Below are positions 34,649 to 47,100 of a stretch of 64,000 bases of DNA, piece after piece. This DNA is from Coriolopsis trogii (lineage: Eukaryota; Basidiomycota; Agaricomycetes; Polyporales; Polyporaceae), in contig JAHYIO010000006.1 of NCBI GenBank assembly GCA_020543525.1, forward strand, positions 1,364,001 to 1,428,000. The letters run 5' to 3'. The notes beneath the pieces are model-generated. The model ran no database searches. It was not told the DNA's origin and was given only the letters and a program-made list of their open reading frames with translations. The first letter of the stretch is position 1. Each line of letters begins with the position of its first letter. A program made the translations under genes and the position numbers.

Positions 34649-37600
34649 ATGGACCCCACTCCTGCCGTCCCCGCACCGCAGCTCTTCTCCCTTGCCGGTC
34701 AAAACGTGCTCATCACAGGCGCTACACGAGGTACGTCCCTTGCCACACTCATCACTCTTCCCCAGAATCTCATGCACATCATCTCACCGTTTCATTTACA
34801 CCCTATCTCCAACAGGCATCGGTGCTGCGTGTGCCATCGCCCTCGCAGAGGCCGGGGCTAACATCTGTCTCGTCCGACGCCCCGGATCCACAAACGACGA
34901 CACCCTGAACGCCGTCGCTGCAACAGGCCGTACCGTCAAAACCGTCGACTGCGACCTCGCAGATCTCCAGGCGGTCAAGGGCCTCTTCCAGCTCGCGCTC
35001 GACGCTATGGGAGGAGAAATCCACATCCTTGTCAACTGCGCTGGAATACAGCGGAGATCCCCGGCCGTCCAGTTCTCCGAGTCCGACTGGGATGATGTAC
35101 GTCTTTCGCATCGCCGCGTCTATTCCTTCTCGGTCGCTTTTCCTCAGCGACCTACCCCTTGTGTCTTTCATTTCACTTTTGACTTGTTTCTGACGTGTCC
35201 AGCGGCTTCTGACTGACCACCGTCTCTCTCCCATGTTTTTTCCACCAATCTCCCATCCTGGCCCTCCCAACAATCTGCCACCGTCACATTCCGTCCCCCT
35301 GGTTCCGGCTTATCGCTTCCTCGCGTCTTCCTTCCCCAACTCATCCTCCCAACTCGAAACATCTGTGGCCATCCCATGTTGCACGTGTTACTTCGCATCG
35401 CTCCTGGGAACGACGCTGTTCATGTGCCATCCCCGTCGACGTCACCTGCTCACTCTCGAATCTCCCGGCCACGTCTCTCGTCCTCCCACTAATGCGGTCT
35501 ACAAACTAACTCCCTCCCGTTATCGTCGCTTCTCGTCTATGGCGTGCTCTGTCTGATTCTCGCCGTCCGCACTGGTCATCCCACCCCTTCCGTGTCGCCC
35601 GTGGCTCGCACATCCGCGGACGTATTACCAATGTCATGCTCGCCGTTGCCTATCGTGTTCGCATCTCTCCAAACACGCACGCGCTCCGACCTCGCTCCTA
35701 TTCGAACCGTTTCGCCGCCCGCGACGCGCCGTCGCCTTTCGCAAACCGCACGACGTCGCTCTCCCAAAACCGCAACGCGCATATCATCCTCACGACAAAC
35801 GTCATGCACGTCATATCCCCACCTCATCGCCCCTTGCGCATATACCTCGCTGATCACCGATCGCGGATCCGCAATCTGTTTTCCTGAACTGCGACCTGCC
35901 GTGTGCCTCGTTCTTCACTCTCGGCCGTGGGATACGTCACCGGGTCTATCGTCCTTCACCCACTTGTCCACTTCTGGTATATTTCTGATCATCGCATCCT
36001 CAAACTCGCTCGTCCCCACGTTCGCAAACGCTCTGTGGCCGCCCTGCTGGCTTCGACCGAACAATTTCCGTTTTCCAAAAACGCAACGCCATCTACTCGC
36101 CTCCTGTCCTGGCCACGCCTCCCCTGAACTCCTATTTTCCTATTGCGCTCCCTTACTACCTCCGTTCGCGCCGTCCTTCTGCACGGCACTGCGCAACACG
36201 ATGCCTTGTCACGAGCAGGTCATCAATGTCAACCTCAAGTCCGTATGGCTCCTCTCTCAAGCCGCAGGGCAGCACATGGTGCCCCGTCGCCGCGGGAAGA
36301 TCATCAACTTTTGCTCCCTGCTCACGTTCCAGGTAGATCCCCCCTCCCTTATTGTCTCTTGTCCTCATGTCCCCAAGTCTCCATACTGCCGGAGACGTTG
36401 GGGATCGTCCCTCCCTCGCAACGACTTCTGACAATTACTCTCTCTTTCTCTCTCTCCTTTTTTGTGTGCGTCGCTGCACCGCGCGCTCGCGTCGTGCTGG
36501 GGACATGAAACCTACAGGGCGGCTTCACGGTCCCTGCGTACGCTTCGGCCAAGGGTGCCCTCGGACAGCTGACCAAGGCGCTCAGCAACGAATGGAGCAA
36601 GGAGAACGTCCAGGTCAACGGGATCGCCCCGGGATACATCGCAACAGACATGTGAGTACTCGCTGTTTTTTTTTCTTTCGCTCTTCGCTCTGGTCGTTCT
36701 CGTTTCATTGTTGTGTTCGCGCTCCTCGCCCACCGTCGGGCATGGGCCGTCGAGAGATGTTTCCCGCCCACGTCAAAGCAGAGCGACGGCCGGCGCTCGT
36801 TTTTGCCTTTAGTCCCAACGTCTCCAGGCGGACGGTAGCCTTTAGGCTATAGCTGGTAGCCATGGCATGCGCGCGTGCGCGTGTGTCTCTCCCGATCTTT
36901 CTGCTGCGTTCTTATGCCGCTCCCTTCGCGCCGCTGCTCCGAGCTTCGGGACCGACGGCGTTCCCACTGGGGCTGAACGAGCGGGCTTGGGCTTGGGCTT
37001 GCTACCGTGCGCCTCCTGACCCCGTATGAGTTGGGATGGGGCACGTGAGCGGCAGGTACGTCGTTTCTCGCTGCGATGGGAGATGGCGTTACCCACGCTC
37101 TCTCCCATGGGCCGTGTCCCATGAGCGATGTCATGCTTGATGCGCAGGGAGAGGTGGGGGCGCACGAAGAGTGGGGTGTTTGCCCGCTTCACTTTTGGCC
37201 CCGGCCGTTTCTTCTAGCTTGCGCGATTTGCCGGCTGCGCGCGCCCGCACGACGGGCTGTGGTCCTATGGTCCGTTATCCTTGCGCCCAATACTCCGTCG
37301 TAGGCCGTCCACCGGCATCGGACTCCCTACACTGTTTTTTCATGAGAGGACGGGACGGCACTTGGACGGTTGCATATGCACGGTGGACATGATACACGTG
37401 TGATGCGCACGCACACCGCAGCTTGGCGGCTTCTCGATTTCGTTCGCGCCTCTTTGTATGGATTGCTGTTCGCGCTCTACCATACCTGGTCTCCGCTCTT
37501 GTCGGCTAGAGGGCACTGGCGCATGCCATCCTCGTGTACGGCGTGCTATCATGGTCCGGACAGGAGACAGACTGCAGACGACGGACAGAGTCTTCCATTC

Positions 37601-38155
37601 ACACTGGCGTCCAAGAGACAAGTTTCCGCAACTGCTATCGCGATGTCCCTCTCTCGTTCGGCTCGCCATCGCAGACGCTAACTCACCTCTCTACCTCCCT
37701 TCCCTCCTCCTCCTCCTCTTCACACAGGAACGAGAAGCTGCTGCAGGACCCGGTGCGGCTGCGCCAGATCTCGGAGCGGATCCCTGCCGGGCGGTGGGGC
37801 GAGCCACGGGACTTTGCCGGCCCCGTCGTCTTTCTCGCGAGCGCGGCGAGCCAGTACGTGTGTGGGGAGGTGTTGGTCGTCGATGGAGTAAGTTCTGTTC
37901 TCTCGTCTCCTTCCTTTCCTTCCTTTGTTGCTTGCTTCCTCTCCCCTCCTCTTCTTCTGGCCCTGCTTCTTGTTCGTGCTGTTCTGTTCTTCCGCCGCTT
38001 CCACTGCTTTCTGGATTTCCGGTGTGGGCGTGTGCTATCGCGCTATCGTTGCTCCCCTTGCTCCCCAACTCTTCACCATTTCCGCTCTTCTGTGCGTTGG
38101 TGCGGACCGGTAATGTCGTTGCTGACGGTCTCCACAGGGATGGATGGGACGGTGA
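34649..38155 (+). CDS. Short-chain dehydrogenase, 2-deoxy-D-gluconate 3-dehydrogenase-like
   Basis: Exons 34649-34730, 34816-35096, 36219-36332, 36518-36651, 37728-37887 and 38138-38155 give 262 residues, the standard classical SDR size. The cofactor motif is TGATRGIG (23-30). The central motif is NCAG (101-104), a variant of NNAG. The catalytic residues are Ser154, Tyr167 and Lys171 (YASAK). The blocks [18 protein letters not shown] and [11 protein letters not shown] are characteristic of the KduD-like group acting on 2-keto-3-deoxygluconate-type sugars. The last exon has only 18 nt (GWMGR and stop), the normal SDR C-terminus. Two introns are 1122 and 1076 nt and one is 250 nt, far longer than others in this window. 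It is head-to-head with a polyol dehydrogenase, which suggests joint sugar catabolism. Confidence 0.9.
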
Positions 38156-41100
38156 ACGACACGGTGAGCGGGCCAAACACCACGCGCGAAAAGATGGAAA
38201 TTTGGGGGAGCTCGGATCTTGGAGGGTCGAAAGGAAGCGTGGGTACGTCGCAAGAAGCAAATGGTGCGGTCGTTGTGTACAAGTCCATATGCCGAAGTCG
38301 TCTTGAAACGAAACGAGAACGTCACTGCTCACTGCCTCCGCCCTGCCTTGCAATGGCATACATTCCCTTTACCACCGCTTCCTGGTGCTCGTGAGCTCGG
38401 GGACGTGAGGCGGTATACTGACGCTCTCGGCCGTACCGCACGAGGTCGAGAGCGGCGTATTCATTCCGATAGTTTCCATCGACGTCATGGGCGTCGAGTC
38501 GAGTCCCGGTCGGTCTGTACGGGGCCGTCGGACTCGCTATCGGTGGCAAGACGGGGGTCCGCAGTGACCAGTGACTCCTGGTCGGTGTCCCAGGGACTTG
38601 GTGTCCGAGTCCGGTACGACAAGTGCGAAGAGTCTGCACAAGTTTTACCCGGATACCCACTCGCTCCAAACCGTTTCTGCGCCGCGTGCGTCACCTCGTA
38701 CAGCACACCGTGCAATTCCGCGGAGTCTGTACAGCCTGAGGGCGGGGGAGGAGCAGGTGGCGCAGGAGGACGGAGGAGGGGCGCAAACCTCGGGAGTCGG
38801 GACCGAGATCCGGAGAGATCCTACCCGTGAACTGCTGGGGGGACGCGATGGCCGATCGTGTTAAATTCGTGTTGTCCATAATAGCCGAGCGTACGCGCCG
38901 ATCGCGCTACGAACCCGAGCCCAGCGTGTCGGGCTCGGTTTAGGGCGATCGGGGGGGTCGGTAAATGACGATGGGGCGCGGGTTAGGGCGGGGCGGCGGT
39001 CGAGGCCCTCTCGCGCTCGTTGTTCACGCGTTCGGGAACGATGCGGACGGCGCGCCGTGTCGTCGTGGATCAGAACGTACGGTGACAGATTTTACGGCGG
39101 ATTTTTTTTTCTTTCTTCTTCTTTCTTCTTGTGTGTTCTGTTTCGTCTGTCCGGGCTCGTGCGGGCCGTGCTCTGCCATGTCGCGTGTTCGCGTATGATC
39201 GCTTCGGTTCGTTGTTGTTATGTACTTGCAGCTGGCGGTGGGGAGAGGCGGTACCTCGGGTCGGGGACTGTCGGACCGCGTGCTCTTGCGAGAATGTTTT
39301 GGTGTTTTATTGTCTTGGACGTTCCTAGAATGAAGGATGAAGAATGAAAACGATGCCTGCAGCCTGACGATGTCCGGTCCCGGTGGACAAGAGATCCAGA
39401 AAGCGCTTTCGATTTGTTCGTCCAACTGCGGAACGCGCCCAGATGGTTGTACACAGGAGACTAGGTCCAGAATTTCCGTTCGACGTAACAATGTTCAAGA
39501 CAAGTTCACCATGCTAGAGGCCGGGTACCTGAGCAAGGCGAACACGAGCCACGAAAATATGTGAGCATGTAGTGAGTGGGCGTCCATTTCTCTACTGTCT
39601 ACAGGGACAGGGAGAGCTGCATACCAACATCATCTTGCGCTCGGACGTCAAGATCGTACGTGATTCGTGAACGACATCCGCAAGTCCGAAACCTCCGGCT
39701 TGGCGGGACGGGAGCCCGTCCCGGTGCACTCGCCTCTCGACTCTCGCAAGTCGTCCTGGACGTCCACACACACTACTCTATCAGACCCGTGGCGGCGGCA
39801 CATTGTGGTCGCCATCAGCGTCCGTGCGCGGACATTCGCTCAGCTCTCTGCCGCGGCGGTACCGGAGGCGGGGGACAGGTTCTACCGGACCTCGTATGGC
39901 AAGTGGGCCGCCATCAGGGCATCATGGCATCATGGCATTGCATCAGGCATTCGGGCGGCACCCCGCACCTGTGCCGCCCCGATCGCATGAGGACACGAGG
40001 CGGGGTACACAGGGACCTACCGCCTGCCATTGGTCGGGCGATGGTGATATATGACCATGCGCACCCGAGCGGGTCCCGCCGACGCGTTGCCGAGCTGAGC
40101 ATGACCTTCATATGATATGCAGGGCGAGCGGGATCCAGGCAGGATATCATATGTTCATACGGCGAAAGGATGGTAGGAGGCGCAGCCTGAGGGAGGAAAT
40201 GGAGAAGGGGTTCAGTGGCAGAGAACGAAGGACACAGTCTTTGCTCTGGCAACTTCTTCCTTGCAACAGTGCGTCTCGTCCGTCTCTCTAAACATTTTCA
40301 CTCAGCTTTCGCCGTCAAGGGATGAGTGTTCGTTGACGACGGCTCTATGCGACCTCCGCTTGCGTTGCTCAGACATTCCACTCGGTAGCATGCTTCCTCT
40401 GCGTCTTTCTGACACCGAAGGGTAAGGCTCTTCGATGGTGACCACTCGACCTATCCAATAGGCTATACGCGCGTTCATTCTACCCCCACCACGAATTGAA
40501 CCGCATGCGCAGCGATGCTCCACATTGGCGGTGCTTCTGATGAACGCTGCAAGGACGTCGTCTTCGTGGGCTTCTACCAATGGGGGCCAACTCTGCTCTA
40601 AACTGACAAGCACACATGGCAGTGATCCGTACGAACTGGAGACGGCCGAGAACTCCAAGGACCTTCGCGTTCTGGGTCTAGTCCGATCCACTTGCACACT
40701 GACACCGTCCGCACACACGCTCGCGCACAGACATGGCGGCGGGAGGGGTCCAGACACAAGTCCGAGCGGACAGAACCAAGAAGGAACGGGCATGTTGCAG
40801 GCGCGGAATGTCGCGCGGCGACTATCGACTGCCAGCTTGACAGCGTCTCGACCGCGAACCCAGGCTGACGCCGCACGTTCCACAGAGAAACAGAAGGAGG
40901 CGCGGCGGGCGAAACGGGCTTCGACCATCTTGCCCAGGATCAGATCCCTATTGAACGCCCCCGCGACCCTGCTGCACTGTGGCTACGGACCCGGAATGGC
41001 AAGAGGCCCAAGAACGGCAAGACGCAGATACCGGCGTGTTCCCCTCATCCGAGGCTGAGCTTCGCCGGTTCGGAGTTCTTCCCCACGTGCATGAGGTGGT

Positions 41101-42958
41101 CAGCTGTCCTGCCGGAGGTGCGAGCGGGAACGGGATGGCGAGACGTCGACAGGAATGGGAACATTGTGGCCCGCGCGTCTGCCGCGAGCGTAGCGGGTTT
41201 TGCGGTTGTGTCTTATCGCGGCACCATGGCCTTGCGCGAGTGTGGTTCTCGAGCGTGCCTAGAACGTGCCGCACTGTGATATGTTCGGCGGAATGGCTGG
41301 TAGAATCACGGCACATGACGAAGGACGAAGAGGAACGGCGCACCAAGAGGTGAAGGTACGGGATGCAGTACGGCGGGTTCGCTTCGTATTCCTATGAACT
41401 CGCTTCGTTACCGTGTTATACTGCACGTTCTCGACCAAAGATAGTGCGCGTTGTACTTTGCTTGAGGACGATCTTCTCCACTACCACTGAGCATTGCTAA
41501 CACGCACTTCGTAGGGGGCTGCATCTTACGGTATCAGCTATTCAGCCAAATCGGTAGCAGAGCATGGAGAAACGGTCGGGCAGCACAAGCGCGCCAGCTC
41601 ATTGTTCACTGTACGCTAGATGCTGCTGAAAGCTCCACCGCGCATGACCACAAGGCGACTAGGCTTCCCACCGGCGAGAACTCGGGAACAAGATGAGGGA
41701 GGGGCAAGCTCAACGACGCAGGGAGCCGTTTGCAGCCAGGAAACAGAAACGCGCCTGGCCGTGCCTGCGGCTCGCCGTTGAAGCGAGCTGACGCGCTGCG
41801 GCTTGCAACGAGGCACGCGTCATGATCTTCATCGAGCGAGCACATGAGCGTCGAAGCGGACCTTGACTGCCCCCTTCCTTCAGGTGCGGACCAGGGGGCT
41901 GGAGAGTAGTGCATGTGAGCAACCGGCGAGGCGTTCGGTGTGAGAACGACGTACCAACGTGTGTTTTCAGGTTCCGAGCAGATGATGCACGATGGGCATA
42001 ATGAAAACATGAGTCTCTCCTCAGCCCGAGGGGACGGAGTACAAAGGCTGATTAGTCGCCGATAACATACCTAACTCCACGAGCGTGTGCGGGGCCATCG
42101 CAGCTCGTCGCACATCGAGGAAGTCGTGGTCCTGTGATGTGGCCCCAGTCTATGGCGATAACGGGGCGATAGAACTTTAGAAGCTGGGATGGGCCGACTG
42201 ACTTGGCAGGATAGCTCTTCGCCTCTGTGATTCCATCAGGCGTAGCAGCGCGTGCAGCAGACATTGCCTTTCGGGGATGCTCGTCGTGACCAAACTAGGT
42301 TCGCGTGTGGCCAGCCGGTATATGCGCCCGGGTGCAATATGGGGCACACCTGGGATCTTCAGGCATCGCCGACCTACGCTTCTAGGTTACGGAAGCTGTA
42401 TGGCCACAGACTTACCGAATCCGTAAACGCCGCTGCGAGGGTAGATCTGCGACATGCAAAGTGGTAAGTAAGGGAACTCTGCAAGGGGCCAAATGAAGTC
42501 CGGCAGAGTAATCCTCGGGTACGGCTGACGCGGAACACCGAGTGAGATGGACATTCAATCGCGCTGGGCTGTTCGCTAAGTTAGATATCCTGAATGTCCT
42601 ATTACGAACCTGTCAAGAATAGAACTCTGCGGTGAGAGGTAGGAGGCGAGGCCGCGTCGACGAAACAGATCAGACCGCGGAAGGTGGAGTGGGAGAATGC
42701 ATGTTCCAGGTGTACATTCTGGCCAACATTCAGGTCTCGACTCTCGAACACGATGGGCTTCGAGCGGGGGAACCTTCCAACATGGCATCCAGCGACGAAA
42801 CGATGGTGTATTCTGCGGAAACGACTGTGGATGGCATGAGGGGCACATAAGTTAGGAGAAAAGCCACGGTTTGCTACAATAGTCGTCCACCAGTAGACAG
42901 AGGGACCGTGTCTCGTATACGTACAGAGGTTGGTCGAGGCTTGTGTCCCTGAACGCTA
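38156..42958. other. Gene-poor 4.8-kb stretch
   Basis: No supportable gene. A nested hairpin lies at 38898-38952. A 10-bp inverted repeat (CATATGATAT at 40109-40118, its complement at 40144-40153) lies further on. Open frames at 39576-40115 and 40525-41058 overlap frames on the other strand and show no domain. Confidence 0.5.
38898..38952. repeat. Nested hairpin, two 8-bp stems
   Basis: CCGATCGC (38898-38905) pairs with GCGATCGG (38945-38952), and inside it CCGAGCCC (38915-38922) pairs with GGGCTCGG (38931-38938) around an 8-nt loop. The two stems are separated by a 9- and 6-nt internal loop. It lies about 740 nt past the SDR stop. Confidence 0.75.
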
Positions 42959-43761
42959 TCAGAGCGCCTTGTATGCTAGTGGTTCGATGGATGGCGGACT
43001 CTTCGATTCGTCGGAAGGGTAGTAGCTCTCCAAGTAAACTTCCGCTGTTCCCAAGGCGAGGTCGCTCATGTGCTCCCATTGCGTCGTCTGACGCGTGGGC
43101 ATGGCAATCAGGACTGCGACGTCGCCCCCACCACCCACCAATCCAGCCAGGTCTTCTTCGTCAGGGTCTCTCCTTCGCCCCATCGGGAAAGTTAGCGTTC
43201 TGTACGTACGTATGTATCCACGTCCATGCGCGCAAGGGCCCAGAACGTGTGAGAGAGAAGTCGTGAACAGTAGGAGGGTCGCGCAGGGACGCACCTTGGA
43301 ACCCTCGAGCTCAGACTCCGAGTCGACTTCGCGCGTTCGAGGCCGACGGACATTCCAGCGGGGGAGGCGGCATCCGCGGGACTGACACGGAGTGCCAACG
43401 GCTGTTCGACATCCTCCGTCAGCCTCTTCTCTCCGACATCGCTCGCAGAAGCATGACATTGATAGGAAGAAGAGGTGCTCACTTGTAATCGGTCCCATGC
43501 GATCTCCGACGCGTCTGCTTTCTCATCCAGCAGGACATGCTGCACGCGCACATCCCACAGCTCAGGCGGGTCGTCCGGGATGATAGGAGGAGGAGGAGTG
43601 TCCGCTCTGTTTGCGAGTAAACGGAATCGTCTGTTCCAAGCACGCCGTAACCTCGACGACATCACGAACGCCGCTACTGTCAGCCCGAACAGTGCGATAC
43701 AGCCGACGATGATTTCGGTATGGCGATGGTGTTTGTGTTTAGGTTCTGGACTAGGAGCCAT
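42959..43761 (-). CDS. Single-pass membrane protein, family A copy 3
   Basis: Exons 43761-43483, 43401-43295 and 43199-42959 give 208 residues. A short polar N-terminus (PEPKHKHHRH) precedes the membrane helix (about residues 16-37, EIIVGCIALFGLTVAAFVM) and a basic segment (SSRLRRAWNRRFR). The tail holds PPELWDVRVQ, the phase-0 splice before PLALRV, and near the end VAVLIAMP followed by LGTAEVYL. Length and order match copy 2 at 9249. This copy has one extra intron in the tail. The basic stretch after the helix predicts a cytosolic C-terminus. No characterised domain is recognised and the role is unknown. It is transcribed in the same direction as the ABC transporter upstream, with 360 nt between the transporter stop and this start. 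Confidence 0.65.
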
Positions 43762-44121
43762 TTGCGTCAAGTGTCGGCGAGGATGTCGTCCCTCGAAGGA
43801 GTACAGCGGAAGACTGGCAGGGTTGTGAGGCCATCGGCGTACTCTGTGCAATTGAACATGTTGTCGAGAGGAGACAAGTGTCGGGAGCGTTAGGGCGCAG
43901 GCTGTGCCCGGTCGCGGGCGGAGGTTTCTCAGCGTCAACCACCGCGACCAGCCTGAACCCAACGTCAGCTCGGGCCGCCCCAGTCACCCTCAATAGCATC
44001 CAGCCCAACGCGGTGCCGAGGTCAGGAAACAGGAAACACATCAAGACTCCGTCATCTATATACCTGTACAGATGTCTACTGGCTACACCAATGGTGCTGG
44101 GAATTCTCCTCCTGACCCATC

Positions 44122-47100
44122 TCACACGCCAGCCATCTTTTTCAGCATCGCGAACTCCTGCTTCCCAGTCGCCTTGCAGAGCGAGTAGAACTTCGACTGT
44201 GGGTTCGACAGCAGTGCAGCAGGCGTGTCGAATTCTGCGATCCGACCTTGGTCGAGCAACATGACCTGTAGCACCCCAGTTCCCGCCAGTCAGCGACCCG
44301 TCTAGCTCACCACGTAATGAAGATTCCAAGGAACCTACTCTGTCGTAATCAATGACCGTCCGGAGACGGTGGGCAATCGTGAGGATCGTACTAGACGCGA
44401 ACTCCCTGAGAACGTAGAAAGGGTCCGGGGGTCAGAGATACACAAGATAGACATGAACGCCCAACTCACTGTCGAATCGTCTTCCCGATAAGCTCGTCAG
44501 TCGCGTAGTCGACACTGTACATGAGTTGTCAGCAGCCGCTCCCCCCGTGTTTACGTTTGCGCGTCACTATGCATGGACTATGCACACGCGCGCTACATAC
44601 CTTGCGGTCGCCTGACACCACGGAGACGTCACGATCAGTCAACTGAGCCCGCGGTCGGCCACAAACGAGGACACGCACCTCGTCCATCAGAAGGACCTTG
44701 GAGCGCTTCAGGATCGCACGCGCCATACAGAGCAGCTGCTTCTCGCTTCACAGCGCACGGACGCACAGAATCAGCGAGATCGTGCATGTGAAGGAACCCC
44801 GGAGTGGAGCGCTCACCCCGTGGAGAAGTTCTCGCCCCCTTCCGAGACGGAAGAGTCGAGATTGCGGAAGACGTTGGCGTTCACACCCTCGTCTTCCTCC
44901 GATACCTCTCCCGCCGGAATGAGGTGCACCCGACGGAGGGCCTCGTACTGCATCCCATACTCCGTCAGAACGACGCGACATCGGAGACGACGGAACACCG
45001 AAAAGCACGCACAATCTCAGCATCCTCATATTCGTTGAACACGTCCAGGGTCGACCTCAATGTTCCGCTCAGAATCGTCGGGTCCTCTGCAAGCGCGGAG
45101 GAATGAGTTCCCGGGCGAGCGGGCGGGTGGGCATCAGAGCGGAACGGACTTACGGGGGATGATGGTGAGCTTGCTCCGGAGATCGGTCAAGCCAATCTTG
45201 GAGATGTCCAGGCCGTCGATGAGAATGCGCCCCTCGACGGGTTCGACGAATCGGAAGAACGACAGCGCGAGGGTGCTCTTCCCCGATCCCGTACGACCTA
45301 GAACACCGACTTTCTCACCAGGACGAACCTCAAACGACAGATGGTGGAGGACGTTGGGAAGCCCGGGCTGTGCAATCGCCGCAGAGAGCTCGTCAGGGTC
45401 CAGTTTCCAGAATGGTAGAGATGACAGGGACGAACCGCGTATCGGATGACCAGATCCTCACACTTGATCTCTCCACTCGCAGGCCACGACGCTGGGGGCC
45501 TGGGTTCCATGAACTCTGGCGGCTCCCGCGGCAGTTCTGAGAACTCCTTGACACGTTCCACAGCGACCTATCAGGAGCCTTTAGGGTGTTGACAGCGACA
45601 GATCGGGGACCATTCTCACCATAGACTGTTCGAGACCGACGAAGCGACGAACCTGCGACCCAACTGGTTATTGGGCAGTCGAACGCTCGGCGTTGCATAT
45701 ATAGACTCACCAAGAAGAGGAGCTGTAGGAGTGGGTCAGCAAAATTGTTTCCCATGCGGTGACAAGCCAAGACTCACGTCGCTCAGTAAGGAGGATGCGA
45801 AGGCCAACGCGAAGCCCGCCAATGAGGCGTCGATGGTTGGTGTGAGCACGGCGACAAAGGCTGTAATGCCAATGACAGCGCTGGAGAGCAGATTGAATCG
45901 GGCGGACAACCAACGGTTCACTGTATGGACATCGTGAGGAACAGCTTCTCGAGCGCCCCTAATTGCTCGGACTCACCACCCCACATCCAGTAGTACGGGT
46001 TCGCGTTCTGTAAAGGAGCAAGGGTCGGTCATCATCACGGTGATCTAGGGTGGAGATACATCGCCTACAGTATCGGCGCAGCGAAGCATGTCACGCAGGA
46101 ATTTCGATGAGGCACCGAAGGCTCGGAGGACGGCGACGCCCGCGATCGTTTCGCCATAAATCGAGTATAGCGGGGACCTGGTGACGGAGTCTGCGGCGGA
46201 ACGGAGGATCGGGATCGTGAGCAGATTCCGAGCGGAACAGGATCGCACGCACCTAATCTACGCATGTCCCGAGATGTTTGACCGTAGACCTTCGCGGAGT
46301 GATTCTCAGTCGGGACCGCAGCGCGTAATGCATGACGCAACGTACCTTTCCAACTAGATGCGCATATCACGACGTGAGAATGCATGATGCAGCGGGAGTT
46401 GGGTCACTTACTACTGTAGTAAAGCGATCCAAAGATGAGTGCGGCAACGATGAAGGGCGGCCCGCCAACCACCGAAACGGTCACGAAGGTGGTAGCCACC
46501 GAGAGGCCGTTGATGACACTGCGACCAAAATTGTCAGGAAGACTGCTGTCAATGCCTGTCCAAGAGCGACATTAGTTTATCTTCACCCACGTATCAATGA
46601 GTGCGTACCCTCAAAATCTTTGCCGAAGCGGTTCAGCAGGCGACCCCGCGAGACGGTGTCATGGAATCGGATATTGGCGAATAGAACACCCTCGAGCAAC
46701 TCTGAATAGACTATCAATATGTCGTTCGGGCGACACGCGATTCCGGACTCACTTTTGTAGAGTACCACTGATGCGTGGATACCGCCGTTGTCTGTATACA
46801 ATGTCATAAGAGCGCTGTGGTGAACACCTGAGCTTGACACTTACAAAGAACAAACCACCGGAGCGTCGTGAGAACGAGACCTGGATACAAGAAGGATAAG
46901 AAATGCTGTAGAGGACGCGAACCACTGACATACCGAAAGCTGTGATCTATAGTCATGGAAAGTCAGATTGGTGCACACCTAAAACGAAGGGGATCCACTC
47001 ACTCCTGCATACACGCTAATGTAGAACGATGGAGGGCGAGGTTCACCCTCCTTGAGGTAAGAGCCTGACCACACGCTGTATGCCAAACGCTCAGCGAGCC

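Noticed and set aside
40109..40153. 10-bp inverted repeat CATATGATAT
   Set aside because: AT-rich and short; plausible by chance, with no gene or element next to it.
39576..41058. Several open frames in the gene-poor region after the SDR
   Set aside because: Overlapping frames on both strands, no domain and no splice chain.
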